From: Chloropicon primus
Lineage: Eukaryota > Chlorophyta > Chloropicophyceae > Chloropicales > Chloropicaceae
DNA length: 64,000 nucleotides
Assembly: GCA_023205875.1 (NCBI GenBank)
Contig: CP060759.1
Location: 659,501-723,500, forward strand
Direction of reading: 5' to 3'
Shown: one piece after another, positions 1 through 10,384 of the stretch
Position numbering within the stretch: the first letter of the stretch is position 1
Layout: every line of letters begins with the position of its first letter
Translations under genes and position numbers: made by a program
Notes under the pieces: generated by a model
The model's database searches: none
What the model saw: only the letters and a program-made list of their open reading frames with translations
Told to the model about the DNA's origin: nothing

Positions 1-1374
1 CTGGATGATGGCGGACATGGCTCCCGTCGCGTTTCCGGTATCGTTCGACCCGTGGGCAAAGGACTCGAGGGCCGCCACGAAGACGAGGAGGTACTTGAAG
101 TAGTAAATGGCGTCCTTCTCGTCCTCGTTGTACACCTCGCCGGAGTGGGGCGAGTTCAGCTCGTTGATGGCGTCAAAGGTCTCGTGCCTCTGGAGGGAGT
201 CGACAACGTCCTTGCCGGGCGACTTGAGCTCCTCCGGGGCGTCGCCATCCGCGGCGGGCTTGGCGACCTGCTTCGCCGCGTCGAACTCAACCTGCCCCTC
301 GGCGTCGACCTGCTTTGGCCTCAACGAAGGCAGCCTGGGCCTGACGTAGTACCAGCAGAAGAGGAACCCCCCGAGGAGGAGGGCCGCGCCGGCCGGGATG
401 GCGAAGATGGCGAACTCGTTCAGGCTGTACTTCTTCTTCGTCAGGGGCGCCTTCATGAGGATCAGGAAGAGCATGACGTAGGCCTGGGCCCCGTACAAGC
501 ACGGCACGCCGATCAGGGCGTTCCTCTTGGGGTTCCCCCCGAGCTTCGGCTTGATGATCGTGTAGTACGTGAGGAAGTACGCCGCGGACCCGATCATCCC
601 GGACAGGAGCGGGGAGGCCACCCAGGAGAGCACGATGCCCCCGAGGCCGCCGTCGAGCTTCCAGTTCAGGCACCTCCACGCGGTCGCCGCCCAGGTGGCG
701 CCGACGGCGCCACCGATAATGGCGTGCGTGGTGGAGACCGGCATCCAGGTCGTGCTCGCCAGGAGCAGGAAGATGGACGCCGCCAGCAGGGCGGAGAACA
801 TGGCGACGGCGTACAGGGACATCGCGCTGTTGCACATCCCGCAGGCGAAGCAGCTGGGGTCCCCGATCTTCGCGGTCCCCTTGATGGTCTTGGCCACGCC
901 GTACCCCACCGCCACCGCGCCGGCCCACTCCATGATGCCGCCCACGAAGCAGCCCCACCTCAGGCTGATCGCCCCGGACCCCACGGAGGTCCCCCAGGAG
1001 TTCGCCGCGTCGTTCGAACCGATGCCGTACGCCATGACCATCGCGACCACGGCCCCGACCCCCACCACCCACTTGAGGGAGCTCGGGTTCACAAAGTGGT
1101 CGTTGTACGGCGCACACGTCGGGTTCGCGGGGTCGTCCTCCTCCACGTAGTCGAAGAACTCCAAGTTCTCGCAATCGTACACCCCGACCTCGCACTCTGT
1201 CACCGTCGCAGTGACAGACCTGTCGCCCACGTTAAACGTCTCCGTAACGCCATTTCCGCTCTCCTGCGCCACCGCAATCGCCGCGACGCTCAGCACCACC
1301 ACAAAGAGCCCCAACGCGACCGCGTAAAGGGAAATCTTCTTCATCTTCATCCTCCTCGTCGTCAGTTGCGCCAT
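1..1374 (-). CDS. PiT-family inorganic phosphate transporter (3' end outside window)
   Basis: A continuous minus-strand frame begins at the ATG at 1374 and stays open for 458 codons to the window edge. The N-terminus has a signal/first-membrane-segment pattern: basic residues, then a stretch rich in Val, Leu and Ala. Both PiT signature repeats can be read: YGIGSNDAANSWGTSVGSGA in the first half and AHGSNDTGNATG near the edge, matching the GANDVANA-type motif of Na+/H+-phosphate symporters (PHO89/Pit, PHO-4 fold). Many hydrophobic segments lie between, and a hydrophilic loop rich in Lys, Asp and Glu (about 1-350) matches the central loop of the family. It likely imports phosphate, and arsenate by mimicry, at the plasma membrane or plastid envelope. 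It is divergent from the ACR3 pair across a 318 bp spacer. The large opposite-strand frame over it is a shadow. Confidence 0.9.
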   Translation of the reverse strand, partial: MAQLTTRRMKMKKISLYAVALGLFVVVLSVAAIAVAQESGNGVTETFNVGDRSVTATVTECEVGVYDCENLEFFDYVEEDDPANPTCAPYNDHFVNPSSLKWVVGVGAVVAMVMAYGIGSNDAANSWGTSVGSGAISLRWGCFVGGIMEWAGAVAVGYGVAKTIKGTAKIGDPSCFACGMCNSAMSLYAVAMFSALLAASIFLLLASTTWMPVSTTHAIIGGAVGATWAATAWRCLNWKLDGGLGGIVLSWVASPLLSGMIGSAAYFLTYYTIIKPKLGGNPKRNALIGVPCLYGAQAYVMLFLILMKAPLTKKKYSLNEFAIFAIPAGAALLLGGFLFCWYYVRPRLPSLRPKQVDAEGQVEFDAAKQVAKPAADGDAPEELKSPGKDVVDSLQRHETFDAINELNSPHSGEVYNEDEKDAIYYFKYLLVFVAALESFAHGSNDTGNATGAMSAIIQ

Positions 1375-1692
1375 GACCTCGCCGGTTGCCGCCGCCGTGT
1401 CGTCGATTCTGAGAAAGCGCTGTCGACCCTCCGATCGCCCTCTCAAACGAGCACCTGATGCTTTGATCCCCTTTGTGATCCTTTGATTTCCTTTTTTTCT
1501 TGGACTTTCTACCTTTGGTTTTCTCGGATGAGCTTTTATCCAAATCTCTACAGAAAATGTTACAAAAGTTTCGATTGTGTAACGTCACTGGTTGTGTGAC
1601 GTCACTGGTTGTGTAACGTCTCTGCTCGTGGCGCGAAGGGGAGAAAACGTGTTGGCGGGAGTGGAGGAGAGGAGAGGAGGAAAAACAAAACG
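1375..1692. promoter_or_regulatory. Divergent promoter region between PiT and ACR3
   Basis: This 318 bp spacer separates two head-to-head genes. It has an AT-richer stretch (about 1470-1570) followed by three 17 bp repeats carrying TGACGT-type cores (listed separately). No ORF here looks real. The spacing is short enough for a shared bidirectional promoter, which is an inference. Confidence 0.5.
1575..1625. promoter_or_regulatory. Three tandem bZIP/CRE-like sites, period 17 bp
   Basis: The unit ttgtgtaacgtcactgg is present at 1576, again from 1592 as a perfect TGACGTCA palindrome version, and a third time from 1609 with a degraded right half. TGACGTCA is the classic ATF/CREB-type bZIP half-site pair. 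Its position between PiT and the ACR3 genes makes it a candidate control element for either or both. Binding itself is inferred. Confidence 0.45.
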
Positions 1693-2934
1693 ATGGTTGC
1701 GATGGAGACGTCTTCGTCTTCTCGGGTCACTGACCCCCCCCAGCAACAACCCTTGTCCGTGGAGGTGTCCTTGCCTCCCTCCTCGGATGACGGCGAGAAG
1801 ACGAAGATGGCGCTGTCGTGGGTGGACAAGTTGCTGACCGTGTGGATTCTGCTGGCGGTGGGCCTGGGGATTGGGCTGTCCCAAATCGACCAAGTCAGGG
1901 AGGGCCTGAAGGGCGCCAAGGTGGGGACGACGAACATCCCCATCGCGATTGGGCTCGTGCTCATGATGTACCCCCCGCTCGCCAAGGTGCACTACGACTG
2001 GATCCCCAAGCTCTTGGTGCAGGTCAGGCCCATGGTCCTGTCCGTGGTGCAGAACTGGATCCTGGGGCCGCTCCTGATGTTCTTCCTGGCCTTCGCCTTC
2101 CTCAAGGACTACCCGGAGTACCTGCAGGGGGTCATCCTGGTGGGGTGCGCCCGGTGCATCGCCATGGTGATCGTGTGGAACGAGTTCGCAGCCGGGGACT
2201 CGGAGCTGTGCGCCACCCTGGTCGCCCTGAACTCCATCCTGACCGTGTTCCTGTACTCGTTCTACGCGGTGGCGCTGATCAACAAGCTCGCCCCGGCGCT
2301 CGGGGTGCAGACGACCTCGGTGACCATCACCATGGTGCAGGCCCTGGAGAGCGTGGCGATCTACCTGGGGATCCCCTTCGCCCTCGGGGTCCTGTCCTGG
2401 CTCGTCCTCAGGAGGGCCAAGGGGGAGGAGTGGTACTACGGCAAGTTCGCCAAGTGGATCTCGCCCATCACCCTGGCGGCCCTGCTGTACACGATCGTGA
2501 TCATGTTCTCGATGGAGGGGTACCAGATCATCACCAAACCCAAGGAGCTCGCGCTCTGCGCGGCCCCCATGCTGATCTACTTTGCCGTCATGTTCCTCGG
2601 CAGCTTCTTCATGGCCTACTTCCTGGAGATGGACTACCCAAAGTGCGCCACCATCGCGTTTACGGCCGCCAGCAACAACTTTGAGTTGGCCCTCGCGGTC
2701 GCCCTCGCGGTCTTCGGCACCGGGTCCGCGGGAGCATTCGCCACGATCATCGGACCCTTGGTCGAGATACCCGTCATGCTCGCCCTCGTGCACGTCTCCA
2801 ACCTGTTCGCCAAGGTCTGCTTCAAGAACGGACCGTGGAGCTGGAGGGAGTGGAGAAACAGGAGAAGCAGGGGCAAAGACGACGGCGACGGCGCGACGAC
2901 GAGCCAAAAGCCCGACGGCGTGGTCCAGTCTTGA
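1693..2934 (+). CDS. ACR3: ACR3 arsenite efflux transporter, copy 1
   Basis: This 413-residue protein belongs to the bile acid:sodium symporter-fold ACR3 family, which exports arsenite (and antimonite) from the cytosol. It has about ten hydrophobic segments. The ACR3 signature VGCARCIAMVIVWNEFAAGD carries the conserved Cys of TM4, and the late motif FTAASNNFELALAVALAVFG is also family-typical. I chose the ATG at 1693 (MVAMET...); the frame is open upstream but without another ATG. The short hydrophilic N-terminus has no organelle-like leader, so a plasma- or vacuolar-membrane site is likely. It is a tandem duplicate of the next gene in the same orientation, with stretches of near-complete nucleotide identity. 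Confidence 0.93.
   Translation: MVAMETSSSSRVTDPPQQQPLSVEVSLPPSSDDGEKTKMALSWVDKLLTVWILLAVGLGIGLSQIDQVREGLKGAKVGTTNIPIAIGLVLMMYPPLAKVHYDWIPKLLVQVRPMVLSVVQNWILGPLLMFFLAFAFLKDYPEYLQGVILVGCARCIAMVIVWNEFAAGDSELCATLVALNSILTVFLYSFYAVALINKLAPALGVQTTSVTITMVQALESVAIYLGIPFALGVLSWLVLRRAKGEEWYYGKFAKWISPITLAALLYTIVIMFSMEGYQIITKPKELALCAAPMLIYFAVMFLGSFFMAYFLEMDYPKCATIAFTAASNNFELALAVALAVFGTGSAGAFATIIGPLVEIPVMLALVHVSNLFAKVCFKNGPWSWREWRNRRSRGKDDGDGATTSQKPDGVVQS
1921..2244 (+). repeat. 324 bp segment identical to 3521-3844 (ACR3 paralogs)
   Basis: Aligned by eye, this block matches 3521-3844 base for base at a 1600 bp offset. Flanking coding sequence of the two genes has diverged, including at third positions. 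A second near-identical block covers about 2349-2482 and 3949-4082. The mosaic of identical and diverged blocks indicates recent gene conversion, or a recent partial duplication, between the two ACR3 genes. Confidence 0.85.
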
Positions 2935-3100
2935 TTTATGGATAAGCCTTGATTTAGTAGGACTGATTTAGAGAACGCTTAGCACCTGTGTTTGAGAACA
3001 CCCCTTCTCGTGTCCCCCAGGAGGCCACAAAAGCTCTCTGGCTCCTCTCCTCTCCTCCCTGATTGAGCGTTACCTTTTCTTGCAGACAAAAAAATCGACG

Positions 3101-4462
3101 ATGGCGACGACGATGGCGACGACGACGACGGCGGCGAGGAGCTTGCGGGGACTCTGGGGGGCGGCCAGGACGGAGCCGAGGCGCGGCGGCGTGGGGGGCA
3201 GCGGCACCCTCCCCCCCTCGGCGACGCGCCAGGCCGTCGCGCTCCGAGCGAGGGGCCCCCTCCCCGCTCGGAGGATCGTGTCCGCGAGGACGGCGGCGAA
3301 CGGGTCGTCGTCGTCGTCGTACAACGACGAGGAGAGCAGCTCGGACGCGTCCGACGCCGGACTCAAGGTCCAGGGTGGCAACTTCGTGCTCCTGAGGGAC
3401 CAGGACAAGGAGCTCCCGTGGGTGGAGAAGCTGCTGACCGTGTGGATCCTCCTGGCCTGCGCGATCGGAACGGCCCTCTCGCAGTTCCCGGCCGTGAGGC
3501 AGGGCCTCGCGAGGACGTCCGTGGGGACGACGAACATCCCCATCGCGATTGGGCTCGTGCTCATGATGTACCCCCCGCTCGCCAAGGTGCACTACGACTG
3601 GATCCCCAAGCTCTTGGTGCAGGTCAGGCCCATGGTCCTGTCCGTGGTGCAGAACTGGATCCTGGGGCCGCTCCTGATGTTCTTCCTGGCCTTCGCCTTC
3701 CTCAAGGACTACCCGGAGTACCTGCAGGGGGTCATCCTGGTGGGGTGCGCCCGGTGCATCGCCATGGTGATCGTGTGGAACGAGTTCGCAGCCGGGGACT
3801 CGGAGCTGTGCGCCACCCTGGTCGCCCTGAACTCCATCCTGACCATCTTGCTCTACGCCCCGTTCGCGTACGGCCTCATCAACAAACTCCTCCCGGCGCT
3901 CGGGGTCCCCACGGCCGAGATCAGCTTGGGGTTCTCGTCCGTCCTGCAGAGCGTGGCGATCTACCTGGGGATCCCCTTCGCCCTCGGCGTCCTGTCCTGG
4001 CTCGTCCTCAGGAGGGCCAAGGGGGAGGAGTGGTACTACGGCAAGTTCGTCAAGAGGATCTCGCCCATCACCCTGACGGCCCTACTCTTGACCATCGTTT
4101 TCATGTTCGCGTTGGAGGGGCACACCCTGATCCAGAGGCCTGTTGAGATTTTGCTCTGCGCGGCCCCCATGCTGATCTACTTTGCCGTCATGTTCCTCGG
4201 CAGCTTCTTCATGGCCTACTTCCTGGAATGCGATTACCCCACGTGCGCCACCATCTCGTTCACGGCCGCCAGCAACAACTTTGAGTTGGCCCTCGCGGTC
4301 GCCGTTTCCGTCTTTGGTTTCGGTTCCAAAGGAGCCCTGGCCACGATCGCGGGGCCGCTCACCGAGATTCCCATCATGCTCGCTCTGGTCCACCTCTCCA
4401 AGACGTTCAAACGAGTGTGCTTCAAGAACGGCAAGTCGTGGAGCTGGGCAAGGAAAACGTGA
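3101..4462 (+). CDS. ACR3: ACR3 arsenite efflux transporter, copy 2, with plastid-transit-like leader
   Basis: This 453-residue second ACR3 has the same transporter core, including VGCARCIAMVIVWNEFAAGD and FTAASNNFELALAVAVSVFG. It differs by an N-terminal extension of about 75 residues (MATTMATTTTAARSLRG..., rich in Ala, Arg, Ser and Thr with almost no acid residues), which looks like a chloroplast transit peptide. The ATG at 3101 gives exactly this leader. A pyrimidine-rich stretch ending in CAG lies just upstream (near 3085), so a 5' UTR intron is possible. Positions 3521-3844 are identical to 1921-2244. A poly(A)-like AATAAA sits about 30 bp after the stop. The inferred role is arsenite or antimonite export across a plastid membrane; localisation is not proven. 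Confidence 0.92.
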   Translation: MATTMATTTTAARSLRGLWGAARTEPRRGGVGGSGTLPPSATRQAVALRARGPLPARRIVSARTAANGSSSSSYNDEESSSDASDAGLKVQGGNFVLLRDQDKELPWVEKLLTVWILLACAIGTALSQFPAVRQGLARTSVGTTNIPIAIGLVLMMYPPLAKVHYDWIPKLLVQVRPMVLSVVQNWILGPLLMFFLAFAFLKDYPEYLQGVILVGCARCIAMVIVWNEFAAGDSELCATLVALNSILTILLYAPFAYGLINKLLPALGVPTAEISLGFSSVLQSVAIYLGIPFALGVLSWLVLRRAKGEEWYYGKFVKRISPITLTALLLTIVFMFALEGHTLIQRPVEILLCAAPMLIYFAVMFLGSFFMAYFLECDYPTCATISFTAASNNFELALAVAVSVFGFGSKGALATIAGPLTEIPIMLALVHLSKTFKRVCFKNGKSWSWARKT

Positions 4463-4837
4463 AACGCAACACACACACACATGTATGATCCTAATAAAGT
4501 CATCAAGTATAAAGTAGTTTCTTCTTCTTCTTCTCAAACCTCGTCTTCCTTTTCAACTGCTGACCGGTGTGGCAGACAAGGACGACTCCCTTGATCCAGC
4601 CATCCATCACAGCGGCGAGAGACTGATGTGCCCGCTCCACCAGCACACAGAGGCAAGACTGTTCGATCCCCGCAGCAGGAAGGCAAGGAAGGGACCTCTC
4701 CGCTTGCCTCCTATGATAGAAGTTGCGGACCCAAAGCTTGCTGCATCCATCCTTGCGCCTGATCCCACGAAAACAGATGGAGGGGGCAAAGCAAAAACAA
4801 AATCATCGGGCGGCGAACACATCACACGTGACGCGCT
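4463..4837. other. Intergenic, ACR3 copy 2 to OTC
   Basis: The region has a CA run and an AATAAA (about 4492) that would end the ACR3 transcript. It then has a TTC microsatellite (about 4519) and unremarkable sequence up to the OTC start. I see no supported gene. Confidence 0.5.
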
Positions 4838-6071
<1,234 letters not shown>

Positions 6072-6139
6072 GTTCACACACACACACAAATAATTCAATC
6101 CTGAAGTATATATACAGAGAGTACAGAAGCGCTGTTGCT

Positions 6140-6730
6140 TCACGTTGGCATCCCGAAGTTGAACAGGAAGTCTGGCATCTTGTCCACGGCCCCTTTGAAA
6201 GCCAAAAAATCGATTCCCTGGCCATCCGGATCGATCTCAAGGATGACTTGCTTGGCAATCTCCTCCAGCTGGTACGGGTCAAGCATCTCAAGGAGGTCGT
6301 CCTCCTTGAGAGGAAGAGCCGTCTCGTTGATGTACGTCGTCGAGTTCGTGATGAGGTCGACCCCGCACTTCACGTCCGCGATGCCTATCATGTCGTCCCC
6401 GTCGAAGTCCCACAGGGCAAAGGCCCAGACGACCCTCACGTCTGGGCTCGCCTTCTTCGAGAACGCTGACTTCATGTCCAGGAAGTTCGTGAAGGTCAGG
6501 CTGCCGCTCCCGTCCTCGCTGAACAGCTCGCATATTCTAGGGGCGAAAGGATTCGCCCGAAGCTCGTCCACGGCCAGGCACTCCTCATACTCCAAGATGC
6601 TGTTCCCGGACACGTCCAGCTCTTTGAACCGTCTGTACAGACCCTGTATCTCCTTGGGGGAGAAAATGGTCCGCGTCGCCAGCTGGTGCGCTTGCTCCGG
6701 AGGCAGAGGCAAAGCAAAGTTCATGGCCAT
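6140..6730 (-). CDS. CIB/calcineurin B-like EF-hand protein
   Basis: This 196-residue protein has a four-EF-hand layout. The best calcium loops are DFDGDDMIGIADV and DPDGQGIDFLAF; the first two hands are degenerate, as in the CIB (calcium- and integrin-binding) family. FSPKEIQGLYRRFKELD, NPFAPRICELFS and the C-terminal MPDFLFNF match the CIB/CnB pattern. I used the ATG at 6730; a GTG further out is open in frame but unlikely as a start. No myristoylation signal follows the Met, unless a short upstream exon was missed. It is a calcium sensor with unknown partner. Its 3' end converges on OTC. Confidence 0.75.
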   Translation of the reverse strand: MAMNFALPLPPEQAHQLATRTIFSPKEIQGLYRRFKELDVSGNSILEYEECLAVDELRANPFAPRICELFSEDGSGSLTFTNFLDMKSAFSKKASPDVRVVWAFALWDFDGDDMIGIADVKCGVDLITNSTTYINETALPLKEDDLLEMLDPYQLEEIAKQVILEIDPDGQGIDFLAFKGAVDKMPDFLFNFGMPT

Positions 6731-7278
6731 CCTGCCCTTCGTCCCGTTCCTTCCCTCGCTGCCCACTCACAAGCCTCCCTTCCCAACCAGACCAACAGAG
6801 TCCTGCAACCAGAACAACAACAACAGCAAACAAACAAGAGGAAGACCAACATCACGTCAATTCAGCTCCTCCACGACCTCGCCATGGCGTCAAAACTTTC
6901 CAACAAAAGGGTCGAACGAAAGAGCACGAGATAAAGCTTCCGCCCGTCTCGCCCCCCACCGCCCTCCTCCCCGTTATCTCGGCCAGAACTCGACCAGAAC
7001 TCACCTTTCACCAACACTCCATGGGCCAAGCTTTTCGGAACCGGAGGGAGGACTGTCGCTCCAAAAAATCGTATTAGGTTTTTGCGAGCGGGCGAAGGAA
7101 CCGAGGGAGCGGCCGCGTGTTTGGAGACGAGGTTGGGGAGCCGGAGCTGAGGAGAGTGTCGCGACACGAAAGTACGTCTCGAGGGCTTTCTATTGTTGGG
7201 TCACTTTGCGTTTTTCGTGAGGTGTGACGGAAGTTTGAGCGAGTTGCGGCTGCAATAGAGGTTTGGAAGAGGACCACG
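6731..7278. other. Intergenic, divergent CIB-like / complex I-like genes
   Basis: This 548 bp spacer holds the promoters of both flanking genes. It has an AAC-rich stretch (about 6810-6840). The minus strand over 6770-6830 has a CTGGTTGCAG that could be a splice acceptor for an upstream exon of the EF-hand gene. No gene is supported. Confidence 0.35.
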
Positions 7279-7938
7279 ATGGCAGCGAAGAACGTGGGAG
7301 GTGCGATGTCGAAGGTGAAGGGCTTCCTGGACGCCCTGCCCTTCAAGGCGCCGTGGAAGGTCGCTGGACCAGTGGTGAGCTCGGAATGGAAGTCGGCGGA
7401 CTTGAACGTGGAGGAGTACAGGAGAAATGCGCCAGGGTGAGTTCAAGTTCCACCAGGGAGGTCGTCTGCCCGGTTGGCAGACGAGGTTTTGGTGTTGGCG
7501 GGCTTGCTCGCGGAGAAGGATTGGGTTCTGACCGGTTTGAATTTCTCTTCTTGCCTTGTTCTCTTGGTCGTTTTCGGCAGGCAAGTGCAGGGTGAGCCGC
7601 CCCTCATCCCTCGAACCACCCCCGATAAAGTTTATGACATCAGATACTGGCCTCGCGACACGAAGAGGGAGCACATGCTGGTGGGAGGAACGAACAAGAG
7701 GTTCCAGGAGGTCTCATGGATAGAGACGGGACTCGCCGTGAAGGTACGTCGGACGGAAAGGCAGTCACGACGGCTCTTGCCCGCGCCGCAGCGAGTTTGC
7801 TGACCGAAACGTTTTCCCTCTTCTCCCGTTGTTTAGCCACAAAACTTTTGCCTCAAGCCTCCTGAAAAGTCCGCCTACAGGCCTTTCAAGGCGACGAGGA
7901 AGCCGCTGTTAGACGTCACGAACGATGGATACGAATAA
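7279..7938 (+). CDS. Probable mitochondrial complex I accessory subunit (NDUFA7/B14.5a-like)
   Basis: Three exons (7279-7436, 7581-7743, 7837-7938) give 140 residues. Both introns have GT...AG ends, and the frame is kept only with the CAG at 7580, not the CAG ten bases later. The segment PPLIPRTTPDKVYDIRYWPR followed by DTKRE resembles the PP-x-LP...YYxxRDxRRE block of B14.5a, a small matrix-arm subunit of complex I. The N-terminus (MAAKNVGGAMSKVKGFL...) is basic and amphipathic, fitting mitochondrial import. The gene itself is well supported by splicing and frame. The family assignment is from a short motif only and is tentative. Confidence 0.55.
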
Positions 7939-8011
7939 TTTAACAGGTTTACTCAATATTCTTTAGTTAGCCAACTCTCTCGTGCTTCTGTTGAGCTTTC
8001 ATAATCTCTTC

Positions 8012-9898
8012 TCAGTCGCTGCTGTTGCGAAATGTCGCGGCGAACTTGTCCGGCCTGGTGACGTCCAGGGCACCCAAAACGACAGTCTTCCCCTCGGCCC
8101 TGCACTCTGCACACAGCTTCACTTCCAACGGAGATATCTGCCCCAAGACAAAGATGACGGCCACGTCAGAGTCGCTGACTTTGGGTTTGCTCTTGAACCC
8201 AAATCGTCCCAGCCCACTCGCGAGGAGACCGCCGAGAGATCCAGGGACGTACTTCAGGGCCTCCTCCTCGCTCGAGTTCGAGCCAGAGAGCAAGTCCAGG
8301 GTTGAGGAGATCAAGGGCCTGAACGTGTGTCTCAGACCCAAGAGAGACGGGCTCTCTTTGTTCAGCTTGCAGCACACCGAGGTCGCCTTCTCGAGCCTCT
8401 CCAGCGTGGCCCCGATCTTCTTCTGAATCTCGACTTCTTTGCTTTCCCCTTCGTCTCGGATCTTTTCCGAGAGGTACAAGTCCGTCAGAAAGTCTCTCAG
8501 AATGCCGTCGCCCTGAGTGCTCTCCTCCTGCCGCCCGAACTTCAGGCTGACCAGAATGTGGGCAATGAACGCCAGTCTCTCCAGGTCGGACGTTGACAGG
8601 GAATCGCAAGCGTTGCTCTTGATTTTTGAGACCAGGTCGAGCAGATACTGGATAGGCATTTCTGGACTGTCGAGCGAAAGGTGCAGCAAAACTTCTTCCA
8701 CTGCCACGAGGAAGTCCCACTTCTTACTTAGTTCCGGGCCGAGGCCTTGAATGACAAGGTCAGCATACTGCAGCAGCGATGCGTACTTCTGCTTCCGTGA
8801 TTCCGTTCCCTCCAAAGAGCTCTTTAACTTTGAAAGCTCGTCGACAGTGATCGCGCCGAGCTTGCCCCGCACCCCATCCGGAATGTGCTCCTTCAGCAGA
8901 GCCTCCTTGAGTTCCCTCCGGATCACGCAGCTCGCGTCCTTTGCCCTTTGGCTGCAGATAAGGTCGAACCAAGACAATGCCGCCCTGTCCGTGGGCTGAG
9001 TGATGCTCCCCGCCGTCAGCAAGGAGTCCTCGGCCAGCCTATCCAGGTCGGAGTCCGCATGGCACGCAGGTGTGACGAGGTCCAACGCACGATCCAAGAG
9101 AACTAGCGATACGCTTTGCTGGGCCTGCTTCCCCCTTTTGCGATCCATGGAGGCCACCTCCTTTGCCAGGACCTTGGAGACCCTTCCCTGAGCGAACACG
9201 TGCGCGTCCCAGCACATGTGCGAGCACATCTCCGACAGCGTCCTTGCCAGGAAAGCGAGTCCGGGAGAGATGTCCTCCTCGTAGTCGGTGAGATCGAACT
9301 CGGAGCTCTGGTAGTACTTCGAGTCGGCCACGTCGAGGTCGCCTCGCAGACCTTGGCTCAGCCCGCAAGGGGTCGGGATCGTGAAAACCCCGGCGGATCG
9401 AGGGCAATACACCAACGGGCACGACCTGATGTCCAGGTGGAAGCCGCGGGCGCCGAAACCGGTCAGGTCCTGAAGCTGACTCAGCAGTTTCTCCTTGAAG
9501 GACTCGAACGGATATAACCGCATCTCCGTCGGCGCGAGCGAGCTGTACGTCTCCTCCGACGTCGTAGTGAATATTGTACATGAGCTGAACCTCCCCGCGG
9601 AAGTCGTGAGGAGCCTGAGGATGTCCGGGTAGCTCTCGTGCAGCAGCTTCCCGGTGAACAGGACCACCTTCTCGATGGACCGATCTCCAGGGTTGAGGAC
9701 CTCCGCGCGGTCCGCGTCCTGGGGCGTCGCGGCCTCCAAGCCGCACACGTTGACCGCCCCCGCCCCCATCATCTGCCTGATCCCCCAGGCATCCCTCGCC
9801 GTCTCCACGAAGGCCTCATCGACGTACACGAGCGAGCCCACGAGTTCCCCTGAACTCTCGAGCAAGCTCCTCTGCGCCTCGAAAACCAAATCGCACAT
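8012..9898 (-). CDS. SCFD2: Sec1/Munc18-like protein, SCFD2 type
   Basis: This 628-residue intronless protein starts at the ATG at 9898. Features recalling SCFD2 are SVSLVLLDRALDLVTP (the Sec1-family LDR core), KKWDFLVAVEEVLLH, and a C-terminal block with KYVPGSLGGLL then VAVIFVLGQISPLEVKL. Sec1/Munc18 proteins bind SNAREs to steer vesicle fusion; SCFD2 is a poorly studied branch. No membrane segment or targeting signal is visible. It converges on the complex I-like gene with about 75 bp between stops. Another Sec1 subgroup is possible, but the C-terminus favours SCFD2. Confidence 0.68.
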   Translation of the reverse strand: MCDLVFEAQRSLLESSGELVGSLVYVDEAFVETARDAWGIRQMMGAGAVNVCGLEAATPQDADRAEVLNPGDRSIEKVVLFTGKLLHESYPDILRLLTTSAGRFSSCTIFTTTSEETYSSLAPTEMRLYPFESFKEKLLSQLQDLTGFGARGFHLDIRSCPLVYCPRSAGVFTIPTPCGLSQGLRGDLDVADSKYYQSSEFDLTDYEEDISPGLAFLARTLSEMCSHMCWDAHVFAQGRVSKVLAKEVASMDRKRGKQAQQSVSLVLLDRALDLVTPACHADSDLDRLAEDSLLTAGSITQPTDRAALSWFDLICSQRAKDASCVIRRELKEALLKEHIPDGVRGKLGAITVDELSKLKSSLEGTESRKQKYASLLQYADLVIQGLGPELSKKWDFLVAVEEVLLHLSLDSPEMPIQYLLDLVSKIKSNACDSLSTSDLERLAFIAHILVSLKFGRQEESTQGDGILRDFLTDLYLSEKIRDEGESKEVEIQKKIGATLERLEKATSVCCKLNKESPSLLGLRHTFRPLISSTLDLLSGSNSSEEEALKYVPGSLGGLLASGLGRFGFKSKPKVSDSDVAVIFVLGQISPLEVKLCAECRAEGKTVVLGALDVTRPDKFAATFRNSSD

Positions 9899-10334
9899 CG
9901 CGAGCGCGGCGGTCCCTCAATTCTCTTCCGGCCCCTCCCCCCTCTGTCGACCGCCGCTGCCGAGGCGAAACTGATGAAAAAGGGGAGCTCAGATTTTGAG
10001 ATCCACGTCCCCCACCTCGTTCTCCCCCCCCAGATCCAGAGCACCACCTCCCCCCTCAATTGATCACGCCAAAGCTCCCGACCCAAGACGAGGACCGAAC
10101 CTCACGCACCAGACTCACACACACAAACACAAACACAAACACAAGCACACACTCTCTCTCCTCCTCCTCCTCCTCTCCCCTCCTCTCTCTCTCTCTCTCT
10201 GCTCTGCTCTCTCTCCCCTCTCTGCCAGAGCACCTGCCCCCTCAATCGATCACGCCAAAGCTCCCGACCCAAGACGAGGACCCGAACCTCACGCACCACA
10301 CTCTCTCCCTCCCTCCTCCCCCACTGCCTTCCCT

Positions 10335-10384
<50 letters not shown>

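Noticed and set aside
52-1458. 468-codon plus-strand ORF at the left edge
   Set aside because: It opens with GTG, is rich in His/Arg/Gly/Val and matches nothing. The opposite strand encodes a clear PiT transporter through the same DNA.
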